A stretch of DNA of 64,000 bases from an uncultured Actinomycetes bacterium (GTDB lineage: Bacteria; Actinomycetota; Acidimicrobiia; Acidimicrobiales; RAAP-2), in contig CAIYAP010000005.1 of assembly GCA_903924205.1 (NCBI GenBank), positions 62,001-126,000 of the forward strand, in the 5' to 3' direction. The notes below the pieces were generated by a model. It was given only the letters and a program-made list of their open reading frames with translations, ran no database searches and had not been told where the DNA came from. This document shows, piece by piece, positions 34,497 to 42,911 of this stretch. A program made the translations under genes and the position numbers. Every line of letters starts with the position of its first letter. The stretch's first letter is position 1.

Positions 34497-35396
34497 TTAG
34501 GGCTGGATAGGGGTCAGCTTCGGCACCTTGTTGTAGATGCCGAGGTACTGACTCTGCAGGGACTTGATGGTGCCCTTGGTGGTCAAGTCGGCAATTGCCG
34601 CGTTGACACAACCGACCAACGTGTTGCCCTTTTCAAAGAGCAAGCCGTAGTGCTCACCGGCCGTCGGGAACTGTCCGACTTGGGTGGCAATGGTCTTGTT
34701 CTTCGAGTTGACAATCTGCGCGGCTGCCATGTACTGGCCCGTGGGGGTGTCCACGACAATCGCGTCAACCTGTCCAGCGGTCAAAGCGGCAACGGCTTCG
34801 TCCAAGGTGTTGTACACGTGGACTTGCTTTGTCGGCTTGATGTGGTTGTTGATGTAGTCCAGTCCGGTCGTGCCGATCTGGTCTCCATAGGTGTAATTCT
34901 TGAGGTCAGTGGCGCTGTGGTGCTTGACGATGGCGTTCGTCTTCAAGGCCACAATCGACTGCTGAACGTTGTAGTAGCTGTTCGAGAAGTCAACCACCTG
35001 CGCACGGTCCGCTGTCACCGAGATTTCGTTGATGTCGAAATCGAAGTTCTTGGAACCGGGGGCAAAGCTGCTGTCAAAAGCTTCAGCTGTCCACTTGACA
35101 TTCTTGGAAGTGATGCCGAGGTCCTTCGCGATGGCGTACGCGAGGGCTGACTCGTAACCCTTTCCGGTGCTCGGGTTGCCATTGGCACCAAACCAGGGCT
35201 GGTACAGCCCATTGTTAATGTCGGAAGCAACGGTCAACTTGCCCGCGGAAACGAGCGGAAGGTGACCGGACTTGAATGACGCCTGGCACTGCGCGATGGC
35301 CGTCGTCGCCGTGGCGGAACCGGTCGAAACGACCAATCCTGACAAGACGAGGGCGGATCCGGCAGCGAGGGTCGTCAGTGACTTAAGTCCACGCAT
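34497..35396 (-). CDS. Polar amino-acid ABC transporter, substrate-binding protein
   Basis: 299 residues, SBP type 3 fold. Signal peptide at about 1-30 with AAGSALVLSGLVV as core. The mature part has GYESALAYAIAKDLGI, DFDINEISVTADRAQVVDFSNSY and QVDAIVVDTPTG, the standard ligand-binding segments; an Arg in TADRAQ should hold the ligand carboxylate. No canonical lipobox is seen (IAQC has Gln before the Cys), unusual for a cell envelope with one membrane. AAGGAG lies before the ATG. Confidence 0.93.
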   Translation of the reverse strand: MRGLKSLTTLAAGSALVLSGLVVSTGSATATTAIAQCQASFKSGHLPLVSAGKLTVASDINNGLYQPWFGANGNPSTGKGYESALAYAIAKDLGITSKNVKWTAEAFDSSFAPGSKNFDFDINEISVTADRAQVVDFSNSYYNVQQSIVALKTNAIVKHHSATDLKNYTYGDQIGTTGLDYINNHIKPTKQVHVYNTLDEAVAALTAGQVDAIVVDTPTGQYMAAAQIVNSKNKTIATQVGQFPTAGEHYGLLFEKGNTLVGCVNAAIADLTTKGTIKSLQSQYLGIYNKVPKLTPIQP

Positions 35397-35555
35397 GGAT
35401 TCTCCTTATGGATGTGGTCGGCTTGTTCCTCCCACGAGCGGAATCCTATAGGGGGCAGGGGTGTGACGTTTCTGCGACGTGTTCGCATTACGAGCGGCTA
35501 GTCAATAGGCTGAATCTGTTGCCGTCAACGCTGACGGCTCGTTAAGGGGATGCAA

Positions 35556-36458
35556 ATGAAAATGTCACTTCGACGCATCGTCATGGCTGGCGCCCTGCTC
35601 GGCACCGCCGCCATGTCGGTTACTTCGGCTGGTGCGGCGACGGCCCACAAAGCCAAGGCGCCTATGTACTACGTCGCGCTCGGCGACAGCTACGCCATGG
35701 GATACCAGCCGGGGTTCTCGGACACCTCCGAGACCGTTCACGGCTACGTCCAGCAGCTGCCGGCCCTCGTGAAAGCCAAGACCAAACTGATCGTGGAGAA
35801 CTTCGGCTGCGGTGGCGCCACCTCCACATCGATTTTGCAGCAAGAGGGCTGCAATCCGCTCGCCACTCCGCTCGGCGGACCGACCTACCCGACCCAGACG
35901 CAGGAGCAGGCGGCCATTGCCTTCATCAACGCGCACCACGGTCAGATTGGTTTGATCACTATTTCCATCGGCGGTAACGACTTCGACGCCTGCGTGAACT
36001 CGAACGACGCCATCGGCTGCGTGAGCACCTCCATGCCGCAGATGAAGACCAACATCACGACCCTGGCCAGCGACGTGCGTGCCGCGGCCGGCCCGACGGT
36101 ACCGATGATCGCGACCACTTACCCGGACGTCGTTCTCGGTATGTACGTCACGACGCCGCCGAACCCGGGCTTTGCCAACTTGTCGCTGATTGCGTTCAAG
36201 TCCATCATCAACCCCGACATGGTGCAGGCCTACGGTCCCTCCAATGTGGCCTTTATTGACATCACTACCGCGACGGGTGCGTACACACCGCTGAAGAAGT
36301 CCACCACTCTTGCGCCCTACGGCAAGATTCCGGTCGCCGTCGCCAACGTCTGCAAGCTCACGTGGTTCTGCGAGCGCAAGGACATCCACCCCAAGACCGT
36401 GGGTTACACCCTTATCGCCAAATTGGTGGCGAAGCAGTACTTGAAGATGGTGAAGTAA
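35556..36458 (+). CDS. Secreted SGNH/GDSL-type esterase
   Basis: 300 residues from the ATG at 35556; AAGGGG lies 6 nt upstream, while the ATG at 35550 abuts it. Sec signal peptide at about 1-29 ending in AGAATA. Block I ALGDSYAMGY contains the nucleophile Ser45, block III is SIGGNDFDAC, and block V is KDIHP with the catalytic Asp/His. It probably hydrolyses an ester or acyl group outside the cell. Three ATGs in a row make the exact start uncertain by a few residues. Confidence 0.9.
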   Translation: MKMSLRRIVMAGALLGTAAMSVTSAGAATAHKAKAPMYYVALGDSYAMGYQPGFSDTSETVHGYVQQLPALVKAKTKLIVENFGCGGATSTSILQQEGCNPLATPLGGPTYPTQTQEQAAIAFINAHHGQIGLITISIGGNDFDACVNSNDAIGCVSTSMPQMKTNITTLASDVRAAAGPTVPMIATTYPDVVLGMYVTTPPNPGFANLSLIAFKSIINPDMVQAYGPSNVAFIDITTATGAYTPLKKSTTLAPYGKIPVAVANVCKLTWFCERKDIHPKTVGYTLIAKLVAKQYLKMVK

Positions 36459-36480
36459 CTCTCACCTCGCCATCGTGAAA

Positions 36481-36520
36481 AGAGAACCGCCGGGTGCCGT
36501 AGGGCACCCGGCGGTTCTCT
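36481..36520. terminator. Bidirectional intrinsic terminator
   Basis: A perfect 18-bp stem (36481-36498 with 36503-36520) around GTAG lies between the convergent SGNH and acyltransferase genes. An A run on the left and T-rich bases on the right allow use in both directions. Confidence 0.9.
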
Positions 36521-36531
36521 TTGGTCACGAC

Positions 36532-37119
36532 CTATAGGCGGTCAGCGAGCTTTTCGGGATAGCGGAACCACCCGTCGGGTGTCTCGTAGGTGCGCAGCAC
36601 CTTGGCGGGAGCGCCGGCCACGATGGAGTTTGCGGGGATGTCCTTGTTGACGACGGCGCGAGCACCGACGACGACGTTGTCGCCAATGGTGACACCCGGC
36701 ATGATCATGGCCCCGTTACCGATGAGGCAGTTGCGACCGATGACCACCGGCGCCGTGAAGGCCTCTTCGCCGGGCAAGGTCGGGTGATACATCGAGTCGT
36801 AGATGGTGACGTAGTCACTAATCAGGGTGTGGTCACCGATGGTGATGGAGTTCAGCGCCACGATTGACACCCCCTGGTTGATACCTATCCAGTTCCCCAT
36901 AGTGAGGGTGGCGCCCTTGCGGGCGCCCAGGTTGATGGCCGTCAGAACGCCTTCGAAGGACAGTCGACCGAGTGTCACACGGCCGGCCAGCTCCAGTCGG
37001 GGAAATTTGGCGGAACACACCAAAAGGCCATTGACGGTGCAGTTGCGGTGAATCTTCACCCACGTCGTCAGCAGAGCAGTGAGAAATAAGGCACGACAGC
37101 GGCGGTAGAGGTTGGTCAC
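36532..37119 (-). CDS. Left-handed beta-helix (hexapeptide repeat) acyltransferase
   Basis: 195 residues from GTG at 37119 (VTNLYRRCR). Hexapeptide repeats fill the protein (LGRLSFEGVLTAINLG, IGDHTLISDYVTIYDS, IGRNCLIGNGAMIMPGVTIGDNVVVGARAVV), followed by the C-terminal IVAGAPAKVLRTYE typical of WcaF/maltose O-acetyltransferase-like enzymes. Such proteins acetylate sugars or cell-surface glycans as trimers. The start is inferred from the onset of conservation; the longer open frame to 37266 looks non-coding. Confidence 0.85.
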   Translation of the reverse strand: MTNLYRRCRALFLTALLTTWVKIHRNCTVNGLLVCSAKFPRLELAGRVTLGRLSFEGVLTAINLGARKGATLTMGNWIGINQGVSIVALNSITIGDHTLISDYVTIYDSMYHPTLPGEEAFTAPVVIGRNCLIGNGAMIMPGVTIGDNVVVGARAVVNKDIPANSIVAGAPAKVLRTYETPDGWFRYPEKLADRL

Positions 37120-37565
37120 AACGAAGATTCTCCCACTTCCGCAGAGCCAATGGTGTCCACCGCGTCCCCGTTGGTCGTTTTTGCGGCCAGGAACTCCCGC
37201 GCAGGGGAATAAGGTCCGCCCAGGTGTGATCCACTGATGGTGGAGAGCCGACAGGGCCAGCCCCAAGGTGAGCGAGCAGGGAAATCAATGTCGAAGCGAA
37301 GCCGCTACTGCCAGATGTGATCACGGGGGCGGTGGTGGCTGATGGTGAGCCCACTAGGAAGGTCTTAGCTCGTTTTAAAAATCGAGATCCCAACACCCCC
37401 CATCTCGGATCGCATCTCGCTCGCCAGATCGAACCCGAAGCCGCTGCAAGATTGCACGGATGAAGTCCTCAGCAACCTCCCGTTGAAATCCGCTAGCATC
37501 GCAATCGCTTCGTCGTCACGCGTTAGGCCGTAGTAACCGGCCGATGAATGGCCGACGAAGCACCA
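37120..37565. other. Intergenic region without a supported gene
   Basis: About 446 nt between the acyltransferase start and tRNA-Ser. Open frames on both strands here have no protein-like composition or family resemblance. No repeat or RNA gene recognised. It should hold the tRNA promoter. Confidence 0.5.
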
Positions 37566-37657
37566 GGAGAGGTGCGAGAGCGGCCGAATCGGACTCACTG
37601 CTAATGAGTTGACTGGGGAAACTTGGTCCGAGGGTTCAAATCCCTCCCTCTCCGCCA
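37566..37657 (+). tRNA. tRNA-Ser (anticodon GCU)
   Basis: Class II tRNA of 92 nt with encoded CCA. Acceptor GGAGAGG pairs with CCTCTCC, anticodon arm ACTCA-CTGCTAA-TGAGT gives anticodon GCT for AGC/AGU, long variable arm, T arm GAGGG-TTCAAAT-CCCTC. It ends 37 nt before rimO, without a terminator in between. Confidence 0.95.
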
Positions 37658-37694
37658 CTGTGGTAGGTATCGACCCACCACGTAAAGGAGCACA

Positions 37695-38993
37695 GTGCGT
37701 TACTGGATTGAGACGCTGGGCTGCCCGAAGAATCACGTGGACTCCGACAAGCTCGAAGGACTCCTCGGCAGCGACGGATACTCGCCCGCGGATAGTGCCG
37801 ACGAGGCAGACCTCGTCGTCGTGAATACCTGCGCCTTCATTGAAGCCGCTCGGGCGGAATCCATCGAGACCATTTTAGATCTCGAAGAACGTCGTAAAAA
37901 GGGCGCTCGCCTCGTGGTCACCGGCTGCATGGCTGAGCGTTACGGCGATGAACTGGCCGCCGCCCTTCCGGAAGTGGACCAAGTGGCACGCTTCGACGAG
38001 AGTTTCGTGACGCCGACGCCCGTCGGCATTCCGTCACGTCGGACGAACGCCTTCGACCTCCTTAATCTTCCACGGCCGGCCGCTCGGGCGCCCTGGGCTT
38101 ACCTCAAGATTGCCGAGGGCTGCGACCGTCGATGCGGTTTTTGCGCCATTCCCTCTTTCCGTGGTGACCAGCGTTCGCGTTCATTCGACGAGTTGGTGTC
38201 CGAGGCGGAGGGTCTCGTTGCCAGCGGCGTGAAAGAACTGGTTCTGATTGCTCAAGACCTCGCGAGTTACGGCCACGACCGACGTCGTCGCGGTGCGGGT
38301 GAGGCCATCGAAGTGCTCGACGACGGTGGTGATCAGCCCCTCATCGCCTTAGTGAAGCGTCTCACGCCCCTCGTGGAACGCGTTCGCTTGCTGTACCTCT
38401 ACCCCTCGGGTCTTACGCCACAATTGATCGACACCATTCTCGCGACCAACGTGCCGTACTTTGACTTGTCGCTGCAACATGTGTCGCGACCTTTGCTGCG
38501 CAACATGAAGCGCTGGGGTGACGGCGAGCGTTTTCTCGAGCGCATTGCCGCGATTCGAACGGCACAGCCTCTAGCCGCGTTTCGTTCCTCCTTCATTGTG
38601 GGTTACCCCGGTGAGACCGAGGACGATCAGCGACAGCTCGTGGAATTTCTCGAAGCCGCCCAACTCGACTGGGCGGGGTTTTTCACCTATTCGCCCGAAG
38701 ACGGCACGGTGGGTGCGACGCTTCCGAACGCCGTTGATCCGCAGCTCGCTATGGAGCGTCTGCGCGAACTCACCGAAGTGCAAGACCGGATCACTGCGGC
38801 GAAGCGCGATGCTCGTGTCGGCACCCGTCACGTGGTGTTGGCGGACACGGCGACCACGGGTCGTAGCACCGCGGAGGCCCCTGAGATCGATGGCGTCATC
38901 TACTTTGATACCCCGCAAGAGCCCGGCGCCCTGCTTATCTGTGAGATAACGGGTAGCCGCGGGGTGGACCTAGAAGCGACGGTGATTAAGTGA
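37695..38993 (+). CDS. rimO: Ribosomal protein S12 methylthiotransferase RimO
   Basis: Radical-SAM enzyme that adds a methylthio group to the conserved Asp of ribosomal protein S12. 432 residues. N-terminal UPF0004 domain with cluster ligands Cys10, Cys46 and Cys78; radical-SAM motif Cys143, Cys147, Cys150 in GCDRRCGFCAIP; C-terminal TRAM domain from about 365. The SLQHVSRPLLRNMKRWGD stretch and GYPGET are typical of RimO. GTG start with AAAGGAG upstream. The stop overlaps pgsA by 4 nt. Confidence 0.95.
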   Translation: MRYWIETLGCPKNHVDSDKLEGLLGSDGYSPADSADEADLVVVNTCAFIEAARAESIETILDLEERRKKGARLVVTGCMAERYGDELAAALPEVDQVARFDESFVTPTPVGIPSRRTNAFDLLNLPRPAARAPWAYLKIAEGCDRRCGFCAIPSFRGDQRSRSFDELVSEAEGLVASGVKELVLIAQDLASYGHDRRRRGAGEAIEVLDDGGDQPLIALVKRLTPLVERVRLLYLYPSGLTPQLIDTILATNVPYFDLSLQHVSRPLLRNMKRWGDGERFLERIAAIRTAQPLAAFRSSFIVGYPGETEDDQRQLVEFLEAAQLDWAGFFTYSPEDGTVGATLPNAVDPQLAMERLRELTEVQDRITAAKRDARVGTRHVVLADTATTGRSTAEAPEIDGVIYFDTPQEPGALLICEITGSRGVDLEATVIK

Positions 38994-39547
38994 GCGACTC
39001 CACTCGCAAGTACGGCGAAAGCGCGCTCCTGACGCCGGCCAACATCCTCACGCTTTTTCGCTTCGCCGTCACCCCGCTCTTCGTGTGGTTGATCGTGACT
39101 CATGGTGCCTCGTGGTGGTCCACCATCGTCGGCGCCACCGCCGCGTTTACCGATTACTTCGATGGCATCGTGGCGCGTAAATACGGTACGACGACGTCGG
39201 GCGCCTTCCTTGACCCCCTCGCGGACAAGGTGGTCGTTCTCGGTTCGCTCTACACCCTCGTCTTTCGTCACTTCATGTGGTGGCTGCCGGTCGTCATCAT
39301 CACGGTGCGTGAAGCGTGGATGAGTATCTACCGCTCGCGTAAGAGTCGCCAGGGCATCTCCATCCCCGCGAGCAAGTTGGCGAAGTACAAAACCTTGGTG
39401 CAGGACCTCGCCATTGCCTTCTGCGTGATTCCCGGCGTGACGCATCAACGGTGGTTACTGGTGAGCACCTTGTGGCTGGCCGTGGCACTCACGGTGTACA
39501 CCGGCTGGCAGTACTTCCGCGACGGTCGTCAGGCAGGCGCGTCATGA
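38990..39547 (+). CDS. pgsA: CDP-diacylglycerol-glycerol-3-phosphate 3-phosphatidyltransferase
   Basis: Integral membrane CDP-alcohol phosphotransferase, 185 residues, about five to six membrane helices. The catalytic motif is TDYFDGIVAR...GAFLDPLADK with Asp55, Asp58, Asp75 and Asp79; the spacer between the AR and the G is one residue shorter than in the E. coli enzyme. It makes phosphatidylglycerol phosphate, or a related lipid. GTG start overlapping the rimO stop and followed by cinA with an ATGA overlap; the order rimO-pgsA-cinA is standard in actinobacteria, which supports the call. Confidence 0.93.
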   Translation: MSDSTRKYGESALLTPANILTLFRFAVTPLFVWLIVTHGASWWSTIVGATAAFTDYFDGIVARKYGTTTSGAFLDPLADKVVVLGSLYTLVFRHFMWWLPVVIITVREAWMSIYRSRKSRQGISIPASKLAKYKTLVQDLAIAFCVIPGVTHQRWLLVSTLWLAVALTVYTGWQYFRDGRQAGAS

Positions 39548-40800
39548 ACGTCGACATCGTGGCGGTCGGGACGGAACTCCTACTCGGCCAAATTCCGGAC
39601 ACCAACTCCCAGTGGTTGGGCCAAGAACTCGCTGCTCACGGACTCTCCTCGTATTTTCATCAACACGTCGGTGACAATGGCCCGCGTATCGTGACCGCCA
39701 TTCGCACCGCCCTCGCGCGTGCGGACGCCGTCATCATCTGCGGTGGCCTCGGCCCGACACAAGACGACATCACCCGCGAAGCGGTGGCCGAAGTCATGAA
39801 TGTGCCACTGGTACGCGATCCTCAGATCGTGGAGTTCATCACCTCCTTGTTCGCGGAACGTGGTCGGGTGATGTCAACGAACAACGCACGACAAGCCGAC
39901 GTACCGCAAGGCGCCTCCATCATTGCGCAGCGACGCGGCACTGCCCCCGGCCTGATTTGTCCCGTGGGTCAGAAAGTTATCTATTGCGTACCGGGCGTCC
40001 CCTACGAAATGCAGGAAATGTTCGAGCGCGCCATCTTGCCGGACCTTGAAGCGCGCGCCGCGGCTCGTGGCGAGACGGCGGTTATTCGAAGTCGAGTGCT
40101 GCGCACGTGGGGTGCGGCCGAATCCACCCTGGCCGAAGTGCTCGACGCGCACGTCCACGAACTCGAAAGTTCCTCGAACGTCACCTTGGCCTACCTCGCC
40201 TCGGGTATCGAAGGCATCAAAGTACGCCTGACCGCTCGCGCCGCTGATGGAGACGCGGCTGCCGACGTTCTCGCTCGAGAGGAAGCGCGAGTGCGCGACA
40301 TCTTGACCTCCCAGCTCGGCGACATCGTGTTTGGGGTTGACGATGAAACGATGGAGCACGCCGTCGCGCGCCAGCTCATTGATCGCGGACTCACGCTCGC
40401 GGTGGCCGAGTCGGTCACTGGCGGACTCATTGCCAGTCGCTTGGTCGCCGTCAACGGCGCCAGTCAGTGGTTCCGTGGGGGCATCGTGAGTTACGCCAGT
40501 GACGTGAAATTTGACCTCCTCCACGTCGATCGAGGACCGGTGGTGAGCGGTCGCGCGGCCGAGCAAATGGCCGTCGGCGTTCGCGAACGACTTGGGGCAG
40601 ATGTGGGCCTGGGCATTACGGGGGTCGCAGGTCCCGATAGCCAAGACGGCGAAGCGCCCGGCACCGTGTTCGTCGGGTGGGCCGTCGGTGACGTCATCGA
40701 ACACGTGCGGCTGCACCTGCCCGGAGATCGTCCGCGCGTACGGCAGTACTCCGCGATTTCGGCGCTCGACGCGCTACGTCGCCAACTCGACCAGATCTGA
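39544..40800 (+). CDS. cinA: CinA family protein (competence/damage-inducible; nicotinamide-nucleotide amidase-like)
   Basis: 418 residues with both CinA modules. Residues 1-170 are the MoaB/MogA-like domain (VGTELLLGQIPDTNSQWL, ICGGLGPTQDD). Residues about 260-418 form the PncC-type amidase (AESVTGGLIASRLV, FRGGIVSYASDVK, GITGVAGPDSQDG) that deamidates nicotinamide mononucleotide in pyridine-nucleotide recycling. The usual AESCTGG has Val for Cys. ATG overlaps the pgsA stop by 4 nt; alkB starts 1 nt after its stop. In many bacteria cinA precedes recA; here three genes intervene. Confidence 0.93.
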   Translation: MNVDIVAVGTELLLGQIPDTNSQWLGQELAAHGLSSYFHQHVGDNGPRIVTAIRTALARADAVIICGGLGPTQDDITREAVAEVMNVPLVRDPQIVEFITSLFAERGRVMSTNNARQADVPQGASIIAQRRGTAPGLICPVGQKVIYCVPGVPYEMQEMFERAILPDLEARAAARGETAVIRSRVLRTWGAAESTLAEVLDAHVHELESSSNVTLAYLASGIEGIKVRLTARAADGDAAADVLAREEARVRDILTSQLGDIVFGVDDETMEHAVARQLIDRGLTLAVAESVTGGLIASRLVAVNGASQWFRGGIVSYASDVKFDLLHVDRGPVVSGRAAEQMAVGVRERLGADVGLGITGVAGPDSQDGEAPGTVFVGWAVGDVIEHVRLHLPGDRPRVRQYSAISALDALRRQLDQI

Positions 40801-40801
40801 C

Positions 40802-41413
40802 GTGGGTCGCCATCAGCCGGACCACGACTGGTATCGCGCGTTTCTGACTCCACCATTCACTCGTGAGGTCATGGCCGAAATATGTCGTGACACGCCGTGG
40901 CGTCACGACACCATCACTTTGTTTGGTCAGACGCACGACGTTCCGCGATTGACCGCACTCATGGGCGATGAGGGTGTCACCTATCGCTACTCACACCTCA
41001 CGATGAATGCGATTGCCTGGAGCGCGCCGGTTGACGACCTGCGACATCGAGTGGAGGAGCAAAGTGGCACGTGCTTCAACTCGGTGCTTCTCAATTGGTA
41101 TCGCGACGGGCGGGACTCCAATGGTTGGCACGCCGACGACGAGCCGGAACTCGGCGAGGAGCCAGTGATTGCGTCATTGTCGCTGGGCGTCACTCGAACA
41201 ATGCGCTTTCGTCGTCGTGACGGCGAGGCGCGTTTTGCGGTCGATCTGGCTGATGGCGACCTACTCGTGATGCGTGGGGATTCTCAGCGCGAGTGGGTGC
41301 ACACGATTGCGAAATCCGCCCGCGTGACGAGCGGTCGGCTCAATTTGACGTTCCGCCAGATGGGGCCGCGCTCGAGCGACGCAGCACCGACAGCACCTTC
41401 TCGTCATCGATGA
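40802..41413 (+). CDS. alkB: AlkB-family 2-oxoglutarate/Fe(II)-dependent DNA repair dioxygenase
   Basis: 203 residues, close to ALKBH2/3-like AlkB proteins. Iron ligands His110 and Asp112 in WHADDE and His167 in WVHTI; 2-oxoglutarate-binding RxNxTxR motif as Arg179 to Arg185 in GRLNLTFR. The N-terminal part contains the nucleotide-recognition lid. It removes alkyl lesions such as 1-methyladenine and 3-methylcytosine by oxidation. GTG starts 1 nt after the cinA stop, so it belongs to the rimO-pgsA-cinA transcript. The last 74 bp overlap the convergent MFS gene. Confidence 0.92.
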   Translation: MGRHQPDHDWYRAFLTPPFTREVMAEICRDTPWRHDTITLFGQTHDVPRLTALMGDEGVTYRYSHLTMNAIAWSAPVDDLRHRVEEQSGTCFNSVLLNWYRDGRDSNGWHADDEPELGEEPVIASLSLGVTRTMRFRRRDGEARFAVDLADGDLLVMRGDSQREWVHTIAKSARVTSGRLNLTFRQMGPRSSDAAPTAPSRHR

Positions 41414-42845
41414 ACCAGGCGCTGAGGGCGCCCGCAAAGGCAAACAGACAGACCCATAAGAACGGCTGGTGATAGGCATCAGAGAAGCGTTGTGCAATGT
41501 GCGCGGGCGCAATCTGGTGGTGCGCCACTTGGCTCTTCACGCGATCAATCTGGGTCGTCAGAATAGAGATCAGTACGGCGATGCCGAGAGAGCTGGCAAC
41601 CTGACGTTGGGTCGAAAACAGCGCGGAGGCGCGACCGGTGTCGGCGAAACCAATCTGCGAGAACGCTGCCGCTTGCAAGGGGATAAAGACGAAGGCCCAG
41701 CACAGTCCACGACCAAACAAGATCGCGCGGTATGTCCAGAGGCTGGTGTCGAGATGCGTGACGAGGAGCAGCATCATCACCGCACCGGCCACAGTGAGGC
41801 CCACCATCACCATGCGACGCGGTCCAATGATGGGGTAGAGCTTGCGCGCGACCTGACTCATGATCATGACACCCACCGCTTGGGGGAAGGTCGTCAGGCC
41901 CGAACTAGCGGGCGACAAACCTCGAACGCCTTGCAGCATCAGGGGCATGAGGAGAACGAGACCAAAGAAGCTGGCGGTGGCGAAGGCGCTGGTGATGTTG
42001 GTGGCGGTAAAGACTCGATCCCTAAAGAGGCGCAGGGCCAAAATCGGTTCGGGAATCTTGTTCTCCACGACGACGAGGCTCACGCCCGCGAGCACCCCGA
42101 GGGAAAGCCCCATAATGACTTTGGCGGATCCCCAGCCGGAGATTTCGACCTGGTTGAGTCCGTAGAGCAACCCACCGAGTGAAAGTGCGGACAAGAGAAA
42201 GCCCCAGGGGTCAAAACGATTCTCCGCATGGTGCTGGAACTCCTTGAGCTTCCACCACCCAAAAGCGAAAGTCAGTATGCCGAAGGGCAAGTTGACGTAA
42301 AAAATCCAGCGCCACCCCCAGCCATCGGTGATGTACCCACCGAGCACCGGGCCACTGGCCGGGGCGAGCAAGGTGGGAATCGCCAGGATGGCACCGGCCT
42401 TGGCGCGCAGGTGTGGCGGGTACGCGCGATACAGCATGGCGGTGCCCACCGGCGTCATCATGCCGCCACCGATGCCCTGCAGGAAGCGAAACGCGGTCAA
42501 CTGGTCGATGCTGTGCGCAAAACCACACAGTGCGGAGCTGATGGTGAAAATGAACAGGGAAGCCAAGAACACTTTCTTGGTGCCAAAGCGGTCGCCGAGC
42601 CATCCGGAGGCCGGAATGAAAATGGCGAGCGACATCAAGTAGCCGAGCACGATCCACGCCAGGTCGCTGGGAGAACCGTGATGGAAGGCATTGCCGATGG
42701 CGGGGAGGGCGGTGTTGACGATGGTGCCATCCATGATGTCCATGAACATGGCCACCACGAAGACCGTGGCCACAATGTGCTGTTCACTCATGCGGCTAAA
42801 GAAGTTGCCGCGCGGCGGCGAGTGAGTAAGTGCCGTATCGCTCAT
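41340..42845 (-). CDS. MFS drug/efflux transporter, DHA2 (EmrB/QacA) family
   Basis: 501 residues with 14 predicted membrane helices. Motifs: DIMDGTIVNTALPAI (DHA2 motif D1), GYLMSLAIFIPASGWLGDRFGTKKVF (motif A), FRFLQGIGGGMMTPVGTAMLYRAYPP (motif B/C region). Proton-driven export of hydrophobic or cationic compounds is likely. AGGAGG precedes the ATG. The C-terminal tail overlaps the 3' end of alkB on the other strand by 74 bp. Confidence 0.92.
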   Translation of the reverse strand: MSDTALTHSPPRGNFFSRMSEQHIVATVFVVAMFMDIMDGTIVNTALPAIGNAFHHGSPSDLAWIVLGYLMSLAIFIPASGWLGDRFGTKKVFLASLFIFTISSALCGFAHSIDQLTAFRFLQGIGGGMMTPVGTAMLYRAYPPHLRAKAGAILAIPTLLAPASGPVLGGYITDGWGWRWIFYVNLPFGILTFAFGWWKLKEFQHHAENRFDPWGFLLSALSLGGLLYGLNQVEISGWGSAKVIMGLSLGVLAGVSLVVVENKIPEPILALRLFRDRVFTATNITSAFATASFFGLVLLMPLMLQGVRGLSPASSGLTTFPQAVGVMIMSQVARKLYPIIGPRRMVMVGLTVAGAVMMLLLVTHLDTSLWTYRAILFGRGLCWAFVFIPLQAAAFSQIGFADTGRASALFSTQRQVASSLGIAVLISILTTQIDRVKSQVAHHQIAPAHIAQRFSDAYHQPFLWVCLFAFAGALSAWFIDDEKVLSVLRRSSAAPSGGTSN

Positions 42846-42911
42846 GTCGGCCTCCTATCGAGGCCAGACTACGGGAGGCAGTCTCGGTATTCTGCCTCTC
42901 GAGGAGGACGC

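Noticed and set aside
37566..37657. tRNA-Ser(GCU) as an island boundary
   Set aside because: The neighbouring rimO-pgsA-cinA order is normal chromosome; no repeat of the tRNA end.
42228..42911. 5' extension of the serine hydrolase frame
   Set aside because: It is antisense to the MFS gene; GAGGAGG and the ATG at 42912 define the start.
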